Shown piece by piece: positions 1 to 6,661 of a stretch of 7,816 nucleotides of DNA (the first letter of the stretch is position 1; every line of letters starts with the position of its first letter). A program made the position numbers and the translations under genes. The stretch is from Gammaproteobacteria bacterium (lineage in GTDB: Bacteria; Pseudomonadota; Gammaproteobacteria; Granulosicoccales; Granulosicoccaceae): assembly GCA_020444765.1 (NCBI GenBank), contig JAGRHW010000158.1, positions 1 through 7,816 on the forward strand, in the 5' to 3' direction. The notes beneath the pieces were generated by a model. The model did not search any database, was not told the origin of the DNA, and worked only from the letters and a program-made list of their open reading frames with translations.

Positions 1-1162
1 TTATCCTGGCGTCATCGTAGCCAAGGGCGCGGAGGATGTCATCAGTATCTTCGCCAAGCAAGGGGCCGCTCTTGGTGGGAATGGTTTCACCACTGACCTT
101 GATAGGGCTGGCTATCATGTTTATTTTTCGCGGATCGGTCGGCGATGAAAACTCCGCCAGTTTTCCGTTGTTTTTGATAAACGACGTTTCGAGGGCCTGA
201 CCGATATCATAAACGGGCGAGGCCGGGATATAGCCGCCGAAAATCTCGATCCACTCCTCGGCGTCCTTCACCGACAGCGCTTCGTCGAGCAGTTCGGTCA
301 GCGTGTCGCGGTTTTCCAGGCGCTCCTTGAAGGTCAGGAATCTCGGATCGTCTTTCCACTCGGGATGACCGACTTTATCCGCCAGAATAGGCCAGAATTT
401 TTCCTTGTTGCACATCAGGAAGATCCAGCCATCCCTGGTCTTGTAGAGCTGGGACGGCGTCAGCGACGGATGCGACGATCTTGGCTCGCGGCCCTGGACC
501 ACGCCTGCGTTCAGATACCAGGTCGCCAGATAGGTCAGGTTCTGCAGCGCGGTATCGAAAAGGCTGACGTCCAGATCCTTGCCGACGCCGCTGTTTCTGG
601 CGCCGAGCACGCCGGAGACCAGGCTGAAGGCAGCCATCAAGCCGGTCATCATATCGACGATCGACAAACCGAAGCGCGAGGGCGGCTGGCCAGGCTCACC
701 GGTGACACTCAGGTAACCGGTTTCGGCCTGCATCAGGTAGTCATAACCCGGCCAGCTCTTGCGTTCGCCCTCGCGTCCGTAGGCGGACAAGTGCGTGCAG
801 ACAATTTTCGGATTGACGCTTTTGAGCGACTCATAGGTCAGTCCGAGCTTTTCGGGAAGGTCGCCGCGAAGATTGTTGATGACCGCATCCGCCTTGCCGA
901 CCAGCTCATGAAACAGTTTGACCCCTTCCTCGGATTTGAGGTTAAGGGTCATGCTTCTCTTGTTCCGGTTAAAGGACTGGAAGAAGTGGCTGTTGTTTTT
1001 CTCAAAGAAATAGGGGCCTACATGGCGGCCTATTTCGCCCTCGGTAGCCGGTGTCTCGATTTTTATGACATCGGCGCCGAGGTCGCCGAGGAACATGGTG
1101 CCGAAGGGGCCGGCACCATATTGTTCAACGGCGATTACTGTCATACCTTGTAATGGAAGCAT
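1..1162 (-). CDS. Family III (CaiB/BaiF) CoA-transferase, C-terminus cut off by window edge
   Basis: The minus strand from ATG 1162 stays open to base 1, giving 387 residues without a stop; family members are about 400 residues, so only a short C-terminus is missing. The N-terminus (residues 3-36, LQGMTVIAVEQYGAGPFGTM, then DLGADVIKIE) is the classic family III opening. Residues 94-109 (VINNLRGDLPEKLGL) match the usual 'ENFRPGVxxRLGL' region, and RFGLSIVDMMTG (163-174) places D170 as the expected catalytic Asp that forms the acyl anhydride and aspartyl-CoA intermediates. The ribosome site GAGGA (1172-1168) lies 5 bases before the ATG. The gene starts 19 bases after the acyl-CoA dehydrogenase stop and is last of the visible leftward operon. 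Family members move CoA from a donor such as succinyl-CoA to a carboxylate; next to a MaoC hydratase and CitE-like lyase, itaconate is the best-guess acceptor (Ict-like). The family is certain; the substrate is inferred, with mesaconate or citramalate as alternatives. Confidence 0.93.
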   Translation of the reverse strand, partial: MLPLQGMTVIAVEQYGAGPFGTMFLGDLGADVIKIETPATEGEIGRHVGPYFFEKNNSHFFQSFNRNKRSMTLNLKSEEGVKLFHELVGKADAVINNLRGDLPEKLGLTYESLKSVNPKIVCTHLSAYGREGERKSWPGYDYLMQAETGYLSVTGEPGQPPSRFGLSIVDMMTGLMAAFSLVSGVLGARNSGVGKDLDVSLFDTALQNLTYLATWYLNAGVVQGREPRSSHPSLTPSQLYKTRDGWIFLMCNKEKFWPILADKVGHPEWKDDPRFLTFKERLENRDTLTELLDEALSVKDAEEWIEIFGGYIPASPVYDIGQALETSFIKNNGKLAEFSSPTDPRKINMIASPIKVSGETIPTKSGPLLGEDTDDILRALGYDDARI

Positions 1163-1181
1163 TTTTTTCCTCGGCCGCGGA

Positions 1182-2351
1182 TTAAACAGGGTTCTTTTCA
1201 ATCAGTCGTTTGGTAATCACCAGGCGCTGAATTTCATTGGTTCCCTCGCCGATGCAGAGCAGCGGGGCGTCCCGGTACAAGCGCTCCACAGGGAACTCCT
1301 TGGAATAGCCGTAACCGCCATGAATCCTCAGGGCATCGGTTGCATTATTAATGGCAGCCTCGGTGGCGTACAGTTTTGCCATGCCGGCCTCGAAGTCGCA
1401 GCGCTCACCGCGGTCCAGGGCATTGGCCGCCTGTTCGACCAGCAGCCGCGCCGCGCTGACCCGGGTGACCATATCCGCGAGTTTCAGGGCGATGGCCTGA
1501 TGTTGGCAGATCGGCTTGCCGAAGGTCTTGCGCTGCTGGCTGTACTTGACGGATTCGTCGAGCGCCGCCTGTGCGATACCGACACCGCGGGCGGCGACAT
1601 TGACCCTGCCCAGTTCCAGGCCGGTGATCGCGCAGGCCATGCCGAAACCTTCTTCAGCGCCGATCAGATTGAAGGCGGGTACACGGTAGTTATCGAAAAT
1701 CAGCTCGGCGCTGTCGATTCCCTTGTAACCGAGTTTTTCGAGTTTTTTGCTGGCTTCGAAACCCTGATCCTTGACGGTAAGAAACATCGACATGCCTTTG
1801 TGCCTGGGGTCGGCGCTCGGGTCGGTTTTTACCAGGGTGGCGAAGCAGGAGCCCTTGATGCCGTTGGAAATCCAGGTTTTGGTGCCGTTGATGATGTAAT
1901 CGTCGCCGTCCTTTTTCGCCAGGGTGCGTATGGCTTGCAGATCGGTGCCACAGTCGGGTTCGGTCAGCGCCAGGCCTCCGCGCAGTTCGCCGGTGGCAAA
2001 CCGGGGCAGAAAATATTCCTTCTGGGCCTGCGTGCCTTTTTTATTGACGATAAACGCCATGATCAGGTGGGAGTTGATTATGCCTGACAGAGACATCCAG
2101 ACAGTGGCGATTTTCTCGATGACCTTGGCATAAGTGGACGGGCGCAACCCCAGGCCGCCAAACTCCTCCGGAATGATGGCGCCGAACAAGCCAAGCTCCT
2201 TCATCTTTTCGACGATTTCGTCCGGGTAAATGTCATTATGCTCAAGGTGCATGACATGGGGTTTGACGTCACGCTCAAGAAACCGCTCTACCGAGTCCAG
2301 AATCATCCGTTCCTGCTCAAGCAGTTCCTGATCGTTTGCGTTAGTGCTCAT
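1182..2351 (-). CDS. Acyl-CoA dehydrogenase, FAD-dependent
   Basis: A complete 389-residue protein, the normal length for a soluble acyl-CoA dehydrogenase. The N-terminal helical domain includes PEEFGGLGL (61-69). The first family signature, ALTEPDCGTD, is at 128-137, with the FAD-contacting TKTWISNG at 157-164. The C-terminal domain has QRKTFGKPI (273-281), IHGGYGYSKEFPVERLYRD (343-361) and IGEGTNEIQR (367-376), where E369 aligns with the catalytic base of the medium-chain and butyryl-CoA enzymes. It should oxidise an acyl-CoA to the 2,3-enoyl-CoA, passing electrons to ETF in the cytoplasm. GGAG stands 6 bases before the ATG, and the gene begins 19 bases after the MmgE/PrpD stop, so the two are probably cotranscribed. 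The substrate cannot be read from the sequence. Given the neighbours, a branched dicarboxylyl-CoA such as methylsuccinyl-CoA (giving itaconyl- or mesaconyl-CoA) is a reasonable guess; isovaleryl-, isobutyryl- or glutaryl-CoA remain possible. Confidence 0.95.
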   Translation of the reverse strand: MSTNANDQELLEQERMILDSVERFLERDVKPHVMHLEHNDIYPDEIVEKMKELGLFGAIIPEEFGGLGLRPSTYAKVIEKIATVWMSLSGIINSHLIMAFIVNKKGTQAQKEYFLPRFATGELRGGLALTEPDCGTDLQAIRTLAKKDGDDYIINGTKTWISNGIKGSCFATLVKTDPSADPRHKGMSMFLTVKDQGFEASKKLEKLGYKGIDSAELIFDNYRVPAFNLIGAEEGFGMACAITGLELGRVNVAARGVGIAQAALDESVKYSQQRKTFGKPICQHQAIALKLADMVTRVSAARLLVEQAANALDRGERCDFEAGMAKLYATEAAINNATDALRIHGGYGYSKEFPVERLYRDAPLLCIGEGTNEIQRLVITKRLIEKNPV

Positions 2352-2370
2352 ATAAATCTCCGATATCTTA

Positions 2371-3780
2371 TTATGTATTGGCTGATAAGGTGTTGATCAG
2401 GCTTTTGGCTGAAGTCGCCTTGTCCAGATCCAGAAGGGTGGTTTTGACCTCGTCAAGCGCCCGCTGCGATAAATACAGGGAGGCGGTTTCCTTGAACTTG
2501 TCCGCTATTTCCCCGTTGGACAGCGGCCGGTCGGCAACGCCCCTGTTGATATGTTCCCGATGGCTGATTTTTTCGCCGGATTTCAGGGTAACGACGAGTT
2601 CGCCGGAATAGGCCTTGGGGAATGGCGAATCAGGGTCAGTCTGGTATTCGACCTTGCTGGCGATGGTGAGAATCCCGGGATCGCTGATCATTTCGTTATC
2701 CAGTTCCTGAAGCGTGAATCGCTTGTTGCACAACGCGGCGGCAACGGCGTAAGGAATACTGAATTGCGCTTCGTAGCTGTTTGCCGGTTTCTTTTTGTTG
2801 CTGACCGGCTCGCAAACAGTCTTGACCACCTCTTGCGGGACCAGGGCTGTAATGCTTTCGATTTCATCGAGATCGTCGAGTTTTTTTCTGATATGCAAAG
2901 CCGAGTCAATACAGGCATGGGTAAAATGACAGGCCGGGAACGGCTTGATGGCGGTGCCCATCAATTCCCATTGACTGCCCAGTCCGGCGGTTGCCAAAGA
3001 CAGATCTTTCGAATCGCTCTCGGTTCCGAGATAGGTGTTGAACAGGCCGAAGCGCCCTTCGTAGGGTTTGGAAATGCCGACAAATCCTTCTCTGGCCAGA
3101 GAAACAGCGGTCAGCGCCGAAGCCGCTGCCCAGCCGGGGTGAATCCGCTTGTTCCAGGCGCCGTCCTGCAGAAATTCCAGCGAACCGGACGCCATCGACA
3201 GGGCGATGCCTTGCGCCATGACCAGCTGTTTACGGTTGAGCTTGTACAATCTGCCGGCGGCCAGAGTGCAGGCAAAAATCCCGATCACGCCGGTCGGATG
3301 AAAACCGACCTGATGGAAACCGCCCTTGGCAACCGAGCCGAGGCGCGCCGCCGCTTCCATGCCCAGAATATAGGCTGTGACAACATCACTACCGGAGGCT
3401 TTGACGGTGCTTGCCGCGGATAAGACCAGGGGAAACAGGCTTGCAGTAGGATGAATCACACCGGTGACATGTGTATCGTCGAAATCAAGGCCGTGACACA
3501 GCAGCCCGTTGACGATCGCAGCATCGCGCGGCGGCAGGCTGGTGGCCATGCCGATAACCGGCGTGACGCCTGTTCCCGACAGATTGCGGATGGCGTTCAG
3601 CGTGCGGTGAGCGAAATCATAGCGAGTGGAGGCGAAGGCGATACCCAGGGCATCCAGGATATGATGCAGGGCCCGGGTTCGGACCTCGGCCGGAATATCC
3701 TGGTCCGCGGTGTCGATCACGAAGTCGGCGAGAACCTCGGAGATCGATTTTTCCGTTACTTGTTCTTTGGAGTCGACCAT
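2371..3780 (-). CDS. MmgE/PrpD family protein (2-methylcitrate dehydratase / cis-aconitate decarboxylase superfamily)
   Basis: A complete 469-residue protein, a usual family length. Visible hallmarks are the N-terminal helix HHILDALGIAFAS (39-51); NGLLCHGLDFDDTHVTGVIHPTAS (91-114), in which the D-F-D-D-T and H-P motifs contain conserved active-site Asp and His positions; GFHPTGVIG (159-167); AWNKRIHPGWAA (208-219); GRFGLFNTYL (242-251); and KPFPACHFTH (279-288), close to the family K-P-Y/F-P-x-C-x-x-x-H motif. Characterised relatives dehydrate 2-methylcitrate (PrpD), decarboxylate cis-aconitate to itaconate (IRG1/CAD) or act on other small acids, so the annotation stops at superfamily level. 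No methylcitrate synthase or lyase is nearby, which argues against a propionate role. The gene lies 61 bases after the MaoC gene and 19 before the dehydrogenase gene. Only a weak purine run (AAGAGAG) precedes the ATG at 3780. It may bring a related hydroxy- or tricarboxylic acid into the itaconate route. Confidence 0.9.
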   Translation of the reverse strand: MVDSKEQVTEKSISEVLADFVIDTADQDIPAEVRTRALHHILDALGIAFASTRYDFAHRTLNAIRNLSGTGVTPVIGMATSLPPRDAAIVNGLLCHGLDFDDTHVTGVIHPTASLFPLVLSAASTVKASGSDVVTAYILGMEAAARLGSVAKGGFHQVGFHPTGVIGIFACTLAAGRLYKLNRKQLVMAQGIALSMASGSLEFLQDGAWNKRIHPGWAAASALTAVSLAREGFVGISKPYEGRFGLFNTYLGTESDSKDLSLATAGLGSQWELMGTAIKPFPACHFTHACIDSALHIRKKLDDLDEIESITALVPQEVVKTVCEPVSNKKKPANSYEAQFSIPYAVAAALCNKRFTLQELDNEMISDPGILTIASKVEYQTDPDSPFPKAYSGELVVTLKSGEKISHREHINRGVADRPLSNGEIADKFKETASLYLSQRALDEVKTTLLDLDKATSAKSLINTLSANT

Positions 3781-3841
3781 AGTTACTCTCTTGTATTATT
3801 GTCTGTTGATCGTTCGGTGGAAGCCGGTGTGTTGGGGCTGT

Positions 3842-4336
3842 TCAATCGCCGACGCCGTGTCCGCGTTTCGGCACCAGGCTGTTGCGTACGAATGTCATGA
3901 AAACCGTGCCGTCGGCTTTGTAACCCTCGGTGCGGGTCGTCACGATGCCCTGATTGGGACGGGACTTCGATTCCCGGACTTCCAGCACCTCGGAGCGCGC
4001 GTAAATGGTGTCGCCGGGAAAGACCGGTGAGGTCAGTTTGATATCGTTCCAGCCGAGGTTGGCGATGGATTTGTAACTGATATCATCAACCGTCATGCCG
4101 AGAACCATGGCCAGGGTCAGGCCGCTGTTGACCAGTAGGTCGCCAAACTCGGACTTCTCGGCGTGAGCCTTGTCGCAGTGCATGGGGTGGCGATTCATGG
4201 TCAGCAGACTGAATTGAATATTGTCTGACTCGGTAATCGTTCTGCCGGGACGATGATCGTAAACATCGCCGATCCCGAAGTCTTCGAGGTAGCGGCCGTA
4301 GCTGGCCACCAGTGCCTTTTTGTTTTTTTGTTCCAT
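3842..4336 (-). CDS. MaoC-fold acyl-CoA hydratase, itaconyl-CoA or mesaconyl-CoA hydratase-like
   Basis: A 164-residue single hot-dog domain, the usual size for a MaoC-type (R)-hydratase. I chose ATG 4336 because AGGAA (4347-4343) lies 6 bases upstream and the domain begins at once (GRYLEDFGIGDVYDH, 14-28). The frame stays open up to 4885, but that extension is antisense to the lyase gene and unlike any hydratase. The catalytic region TMNRHPMHCD (46-55) matches the (R)-hydratase pattern GDxNPxHxD, with H53 at the catalytic His position but Asn48 in place of the catalytic Asp. The C-terminal half contains SPVFPGDTIYARSEVLEVRES (103-123), the typical hot-dog 'PVxxGDTL' strand. It would hydrate an unsaturated dicarboxylyl-CoA, here most likely itaconyl-CoA to citramalyl-CoA (Ich-like), supplying the lyase encoded divergently. 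Mesaconyl-CoA hydratase is the main alternative. It is the first gene of the leftward operon. Confidence 0.88.
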   Translation of the reverse strand: MEQKNKKALVASYGRYLEDFGIGDVYDHRPGRTITESDNIQFSLLTMNRHPMHCDKAHAEKSEFGDLLVNSGLTLAMVLGMTVDDISYKSIANLGWNDIKLTSPVFPGDTIYARSEVLEVRESKSRPNQGIVTTRTEGYKADGTVFMTFVRNSLVPKRGHGVGD

Positions 4337-4350
4337 TAGAAATTCCTGAT

Positions 4351-4379
4351 TTGTTTTCTCAACTTCGTGGTTATAGAAT
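4351..4379 (+). promoter_or_regulatory. Candidate sigma-70 promoter for the lyase-MFS operon
   Basis: TTGTTT (4351-4356) and TAGAAT (4374-4379) are spaced 17 bases apart, with a poor -35 (3/6) and a good -10 (5/6). Transcription would begin near 4385-4387, inside the operator-like site at 4385-4396. Its -10 overlaps the proposed -10 of the opposite promoter (4377-4382), so the two divergent units would compete for polymerase and could be shut by one bound protein. Confidence 0.45.
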
Positions 4380-4405
4380 CTAACTTGTCCGTACAAATCT
4401 GGCAA
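4370..4405 (-). promoter_or_regulatory. Candidate sigma-70 promoter for the leftward hydratase operon
   Basis: On the minus strand, TTGCCA (4405-4400) and TAGATT (4382-4377) are separated by 17 bases, giving 5/6 and 4/6 matches to consensus. An alternative -10, TATAAC (4375-4370), pairs with TTGTAC at a less favourable 15-base spacing. The 12-base operator-like site lies wholly within the 17-base spacer, where a bound repressor would block polymerase. The start of transcription is inferred, not shown. Confidence 0.5.
4385..4396. promoter_or_regulatory. Operator-like near-palindrome TTGTCCGTACAA, copy 1
   Basis: The half-sites TTGT and ACAA are perfectly inverted around CCGT. The reverse complement, TTGTACGGACAA, is identical to the site upstream of the TRAP gene at 6588-6599. 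TTGT-N4-ACAA with a GTAC/GGAC core resembles operators of FadR-type GntR regulators, although the family assignment is a guess. The site sits in the -35/-10 spacer of the leftward promoter and at the expected start point of the rightward one, a position that suits repression. Confidence 0.65.
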
Positions 4406-4427
4406 CACTTTTTTGAGGTTGAGAGGC

Positions 4428-5333
4428 ATGACAATAATTAAAACGCAATCGCAAACTCCTGATACCGGGTCGGGCAGACTCGGTCGACGGTCGCTTCTGT
4501 TCGTGCCCGGCAGCCGGATCGACCGGGTGACAAAAGCGCTGGAGAGCGAGGCCGACGCAGTGATCATCGATCTGGAAGATGCGGTTGCGCCCGGTATGAA
4601 AAACCAGGCGAGAGCCGAGGTGCTTGAATTTCTCAAGCAGAGAGGGAGGGAAGGCTCCGTAAACAAGGAGCTGTTTGTGCGGATCAATGCGATACGGTCG
4701 AGCAACGGCATGCGCGATCTTCTTGCTCTGGCCGAAGAGGCGAAAGGTTGCTGGGACGCCATTGTCGTGCCGAAGGCTGATACGCAAGGCGATATCAGGC
4801 AGGTGGCTGATATTCTGGATGAGCATGATGTGCCGGGCTCGATAGCCGCCTTGATTGAAAGTCTCGAAGGTCTGGACAATATCAATCAGATCGCCGCCGC
4901 GTCGGAGCGGATGGATTTTCTGATGTTCGGCGGGGCGGATTTTGCCGCTGATCTGGGCGTGGCAATCGAGCGTTTGCCGTTGGAGCATGCGCGATGCCGG
5001 GTCATACACGCAGCCGCGAGATTCGGTTTGGCATCGGTCGAAATGCCATGGATAAATCTTTCTGATAAAGACGGTTATGAAGATGATTTAAAGTATTGCT
5101 TTAAATTGGGTTTTGATGCGCGAGCCGCTATCCACCCCGATCAGATTGCCGGTATTCACCGGCATTTGCTGCCGACTCCAGAGGGGGTGTCCAAGGCCCG
5201 CGAGATCGTCAGGGCCTTCGAGGAGGCGGACGGCGGTGTCTTTGCCATGAACGGCCGTCTGGTCGAAAAGCCGGTGGTGATGGCGGCAAGGAAAGCCCTC
5301 GCGAGAGCCGGGCGTGCGGCAGGTGGAGCTTGA
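4428..5333 (+). CDS. CitE-like CoA-ester lyase (HpcH/HpaI family), probable citramalyl-CoA lyase
   Basis: A 301-residue protein, the usual length for CitE-like lyases. ATG 4428 is preferred over TTG 4413 because GAGG (4415-4418) is spaced 9 bases from it and because residues 20-29 (RRSLLFVPGS) already form the family N-terminus. Further motifs are DAVIIDLEDAVAPGMKNQAR (43-62), FVRINA (83-88), IVVPKA (112-117), AALIES with E144, and GGADFAADLG with D171. E144 and D171 are the expected magnesium ligands of this TIM-barrel enzyme. AAIHPDQI (233-240) is the usual conserved C-terminal element. Such enzymes cleave (3S)-citramalyl-, malyl- or methylmalyl-CoA to acetyl-CoA (or propionyl-CoA) plus an oxoacid, without the citrate lyase partner subunits, and no CitD or CitF gene is adjacent. 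With a CoA-transferase and a MaoC hydratase in the same locus, citramalyl-CoA to acetyl-CoA and pyruvate (Ccl-like) is the best reading. It is cotranscribed with the MFS gene 2 bases downstream. Confidence 0.9.
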   Translation: MTIIKTQSQTPDTGSGRLGRRSLLFVPGSRIDRVTKALESEADAVIIDLEDAVAPGMKNQARAEVLEFLKQRGREGSVNKELFVRINAIRSSNGMRDLLALAEEAKGCWDAIVVPKADTQGDIRQVADILDEHDVPGSIAALIESLEGLDNINQIAAASERMDFLMFGGADFAADLGVAIERLPLEHARCRVIHAAARFGLASVEMPWINLSDKDGYEDDLKYCFKLGFDARAAIHPDQIAGIHRHLLPTPEGVSKAREIVRAFEEADGGVFAMNGRLVEKPVVMAARKALARAGRAAGGA

Positions 5334-5335
5334 GC

Positions 5336-6559
5336 ATGAATCAGAATGTTGCCGAGGCTCCCAGGGCCTATGGCGGTTTGCCGCTGGCGCTCGGGTTGAC
5401 GACCACGGTTCAGGGGCTGGCCACGCTGATCGTGCTGGCGCTGGCGACCCTGGCGCCAATCGCGGCGCCCTCACTGGGTGTCGGGCCGGAGGCGGTCGGT
5501 TATCAGATCAGCGTGATCTATACCTCGGGCGCGCTGGTATCGGCATTTGCGGGTACGCTGGTGCATCGTTTTGGCGGCTGTGCAATCAGTCAGGCCGCCA
5601 TGGTGCTTGGCGCGGTTGGTTGTCTGGGGATGGCTTCCGGGAGTCTGCCGATGGTGGCGCTGGCGTCGGTGCTGATCGGCATCAGTTACGGGATGACGAA
5701 TCCGGCTGCCTCCCAGGTGCTTAACCGGGTGACGCCCGCGGGCCGTCAGGGCATAGTTTTTTCGTTAAAACAAACCGGCGTGCCGCTGGGTGGCGTGGTG
5801 GCGGGTTTGAGTCTTCCGGTGCTCGCTTTACTGGTGGGCTGGCAGATGGCGGTTTGTGTCGTCGGCGGCTGCGCGCTACTGCTTGCGCTTTGCATGATAC
5901 CGCTGCGCTCGCGCTGGGATTTTGACCGGGACAGAAGCGTGCGCATTGCTGCCAGTCTGGTTTCCGGGCCTGTGCTGGTGTGGTCCGTGCCGCGTCTCCG
6001 GGTGCTTGCCCTGATGGGGTTTTGCTTTTCGGCGGTTCAGCTCTCGCTGATGAGTTTTCTGGTAACCCTGCTGGTCGAGGATGCGCGCTGGAGTCTGGTT
6101 GCGGCGGGTGGCGCAGCTTCGCTGGTTCAGAGTTTTGGCGCCGGGGCCCGTATTGGCTGGGGTTTGCTGGCGGATAAAATCGGCAACGGCATTCCGGTGT
6201 TGATAGCGATCGGGGTTATTACCGTTGCGTCTTCGCTGGTCGTATCGCAGCTTGTTCCGGACTGGCCCGACTGGCTGGTGCTGAGTGTTTTGTCGGTTTT
6301 CGGGGTTGCGGCAATCGGCTGGAACGGGGTTTTTATCGCTGAGGTCGTTCGCTCCGCGCCGGCTGGAAAAGCCGGCATAGCGACCGGCGGAACGCTGACC
6401 CTGACGTTTGCCGGTGTGGTTCTCGGGCCTTCCTTATACGCAATGATTCACGGCTTTTTTGATTCCTATGCGGCTACGTTTCTGGCGCTGGCCGTCTTTC
6501 CGGTGATCGGTGTGTTCCTGATGTTGACGCAGTTGAGACCGCAAAAGCTCAAGATCTAG
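5336..6559 (+). CDS. Major facilitator superfamily transporter, about 12 membrane helices
   Basis: A 407-residue, strongly hydrophobic protein. ATG 5336 is chosen because GGAG (5325-5328) lies 7 bases upstream; the in-frame TTG at 5330 would overlap the lyase stop. Roughly twelve membrane segments can be drawn in two halves joined by a charged cytoplasmic loop around residues 190-222 (RSRWDFDRDR and following). The loop after the second helix, GTLVHRFGG (73-81), is a degenerate form of the MFS GxLaDrxG motif, and a similar element (GLLADKIGNG) recurs in the second half, as expected from the internal duplication. Residues 145-158 (KQTGVPLGGVVAGL) look like the conserved helix-5 region. The two-base gap to the lyase gene implies tight co-expression, so it probably moves the pathway substrate or a related carboxylate across the inner membrane. 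The direction and substrate cannot be read from sequence. Codon usage does not stand out from the neighbours. Confidence 0.92.
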   Translation: MNQNVAEAPRAYGGLPLALGLTTTVQGLATLIVLALATLAPIAAPSLGVGPEAVGYQISVIYTSGALVSAFAGTLVHRFGGCAISQAAMVLGAVGCLGMASGSLPMVALASVLIGISYGMTNPAASQVLNRVTPAGRQGIVFSLKQTGVPLGGVVAGLSLPVLALLVGWQMAVCVVGGCALLLALCMIPLRSRWDFDRDRSVRIAASLVSGPVLVWSVPRLRVLALMGFCFSAVQLSLMSFLVTLLVEDARWSLVAAGGAASLVQSFGAGARIGWGLLADKIGNGIPVLIAIGVITVASSLVVSQLVPDWPDWLVLSVLSVFGVAAIGWNGVFIAEVVRSAPAGKAGIATGGTLTLTFAGVVLGPSLYAMIHGFFDSYAATFLALAVFPVIGVFLMLTQLRPQKLKI

Positions 6560-6587
6560 CATCATTTCGGCAGCAAAATTTTACAAA

Positions 6588-6599
6588 TTGTACGGACAA
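6588..6599. promoter_or_regulatory. Operator-like near-palindrome TTGTACGGACAA, copy 2
   Basis: This is an exact 12-base match, in opposite orientation, to the site at 4385-4396. With the flank on one side the agreement is 15 of 16 bases (TTGTACGGACAA followed by RTTA). It ends 4 bases before the TTGACC -35 box of the proposed TRAP promoter. A protein bound here could overlap polymerase at the -35 and repress, or contact it and activate. Sharing with the divergent promoter region suggests a single regulon. Confidence 0.65.
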
Positions 6600-6603
6600 A
6601 TTA

Positions 6604-6631
6604 TTGACCAAGAGCGATAACTTGTTATTAT
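6604..6631 (+). promoter_or_regulatory. Sigma-70 type promoter for the TRAP transporter gene
   Basis: TTGACC (6604-6609, 5/6 match) and TATTAT (6626-6631, 5/6 match) are separated by 16 bases, the best promoter-like match in the window. Transcription would start near 6638, leaving a leader of roughly 85 bases before ATG 6722. Its presence between the MFS stop and the binding-protein gene indicates that the TRAP genes have their own transcription unit. Confidence 0.65.
6617..6628. promoter_or_regulatory. Perfect palindrome ATAAC-TT-GTTAT inside the TRAP promoter
   Basis: ATAAC (6617-6621) and GTTAT (6624-6628) are exact inverted repeats around TT. They lie in the promoter spacer and overlap the -10 box. 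The position is typical of a repressor site, and the sequence differs from the TTGTACGGACAA operator. An AT-rich palindrome this short could also be chance near a -10 box. Confidence 0.35.
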
Positions 6632-6636
6632 GACTT

Positions 6637-6661
6637 CCGGATTCAACTCTTGGCCATCCGG
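6637..6661 (+). other. Small stem-loop at the predicted 5' end of the TRAP transcript
   Basis: CCGGAT (6637-6642) pairs with ATCCGG (6656-6661) around a 13-base loop. The predicted transcription start falls at about 6638, so the hairpin would form the very 5' end of the mRNA, where such structures can slow decay. The ribosome site at 6711-6715 is not included. The structure is seen in the sequence; the role is inferred. Confidence 0.35.

Noticed and set aside
365..2087. Two long rightward frames (365-1153 and 1065-2087)
   Set aside because: They are antisense to the CoA-transferase and acyl-CoA dehydrogenase genes, which carry clear family motifs. The translations have the low-complexity look of shadow frames in G+C-rich DNA.
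2551..3900. Rightward frames at 2551-3423 and 3451-3900
   Set aside because: They mirror the MmgE/PrpD coding region on the other strand and show no recognisable domain or ribosome site.
4337..4885. A 183-codon N-terminal extension of the hydratase reading frame up to 4885
   Set aside because: It runs antisense through the well-supported lyase gene, is rich in Ser, Arg and Leu with no hydratase resemblance, and has no need: ATG 4336 has a good ribosome site and precedes the complete domain.
6560..6600. A possible intrinsic terminator after the MFS gene
   Set aside because: There is an AAAATTTT run, but no G+C-rich stem of useful length precedes it.
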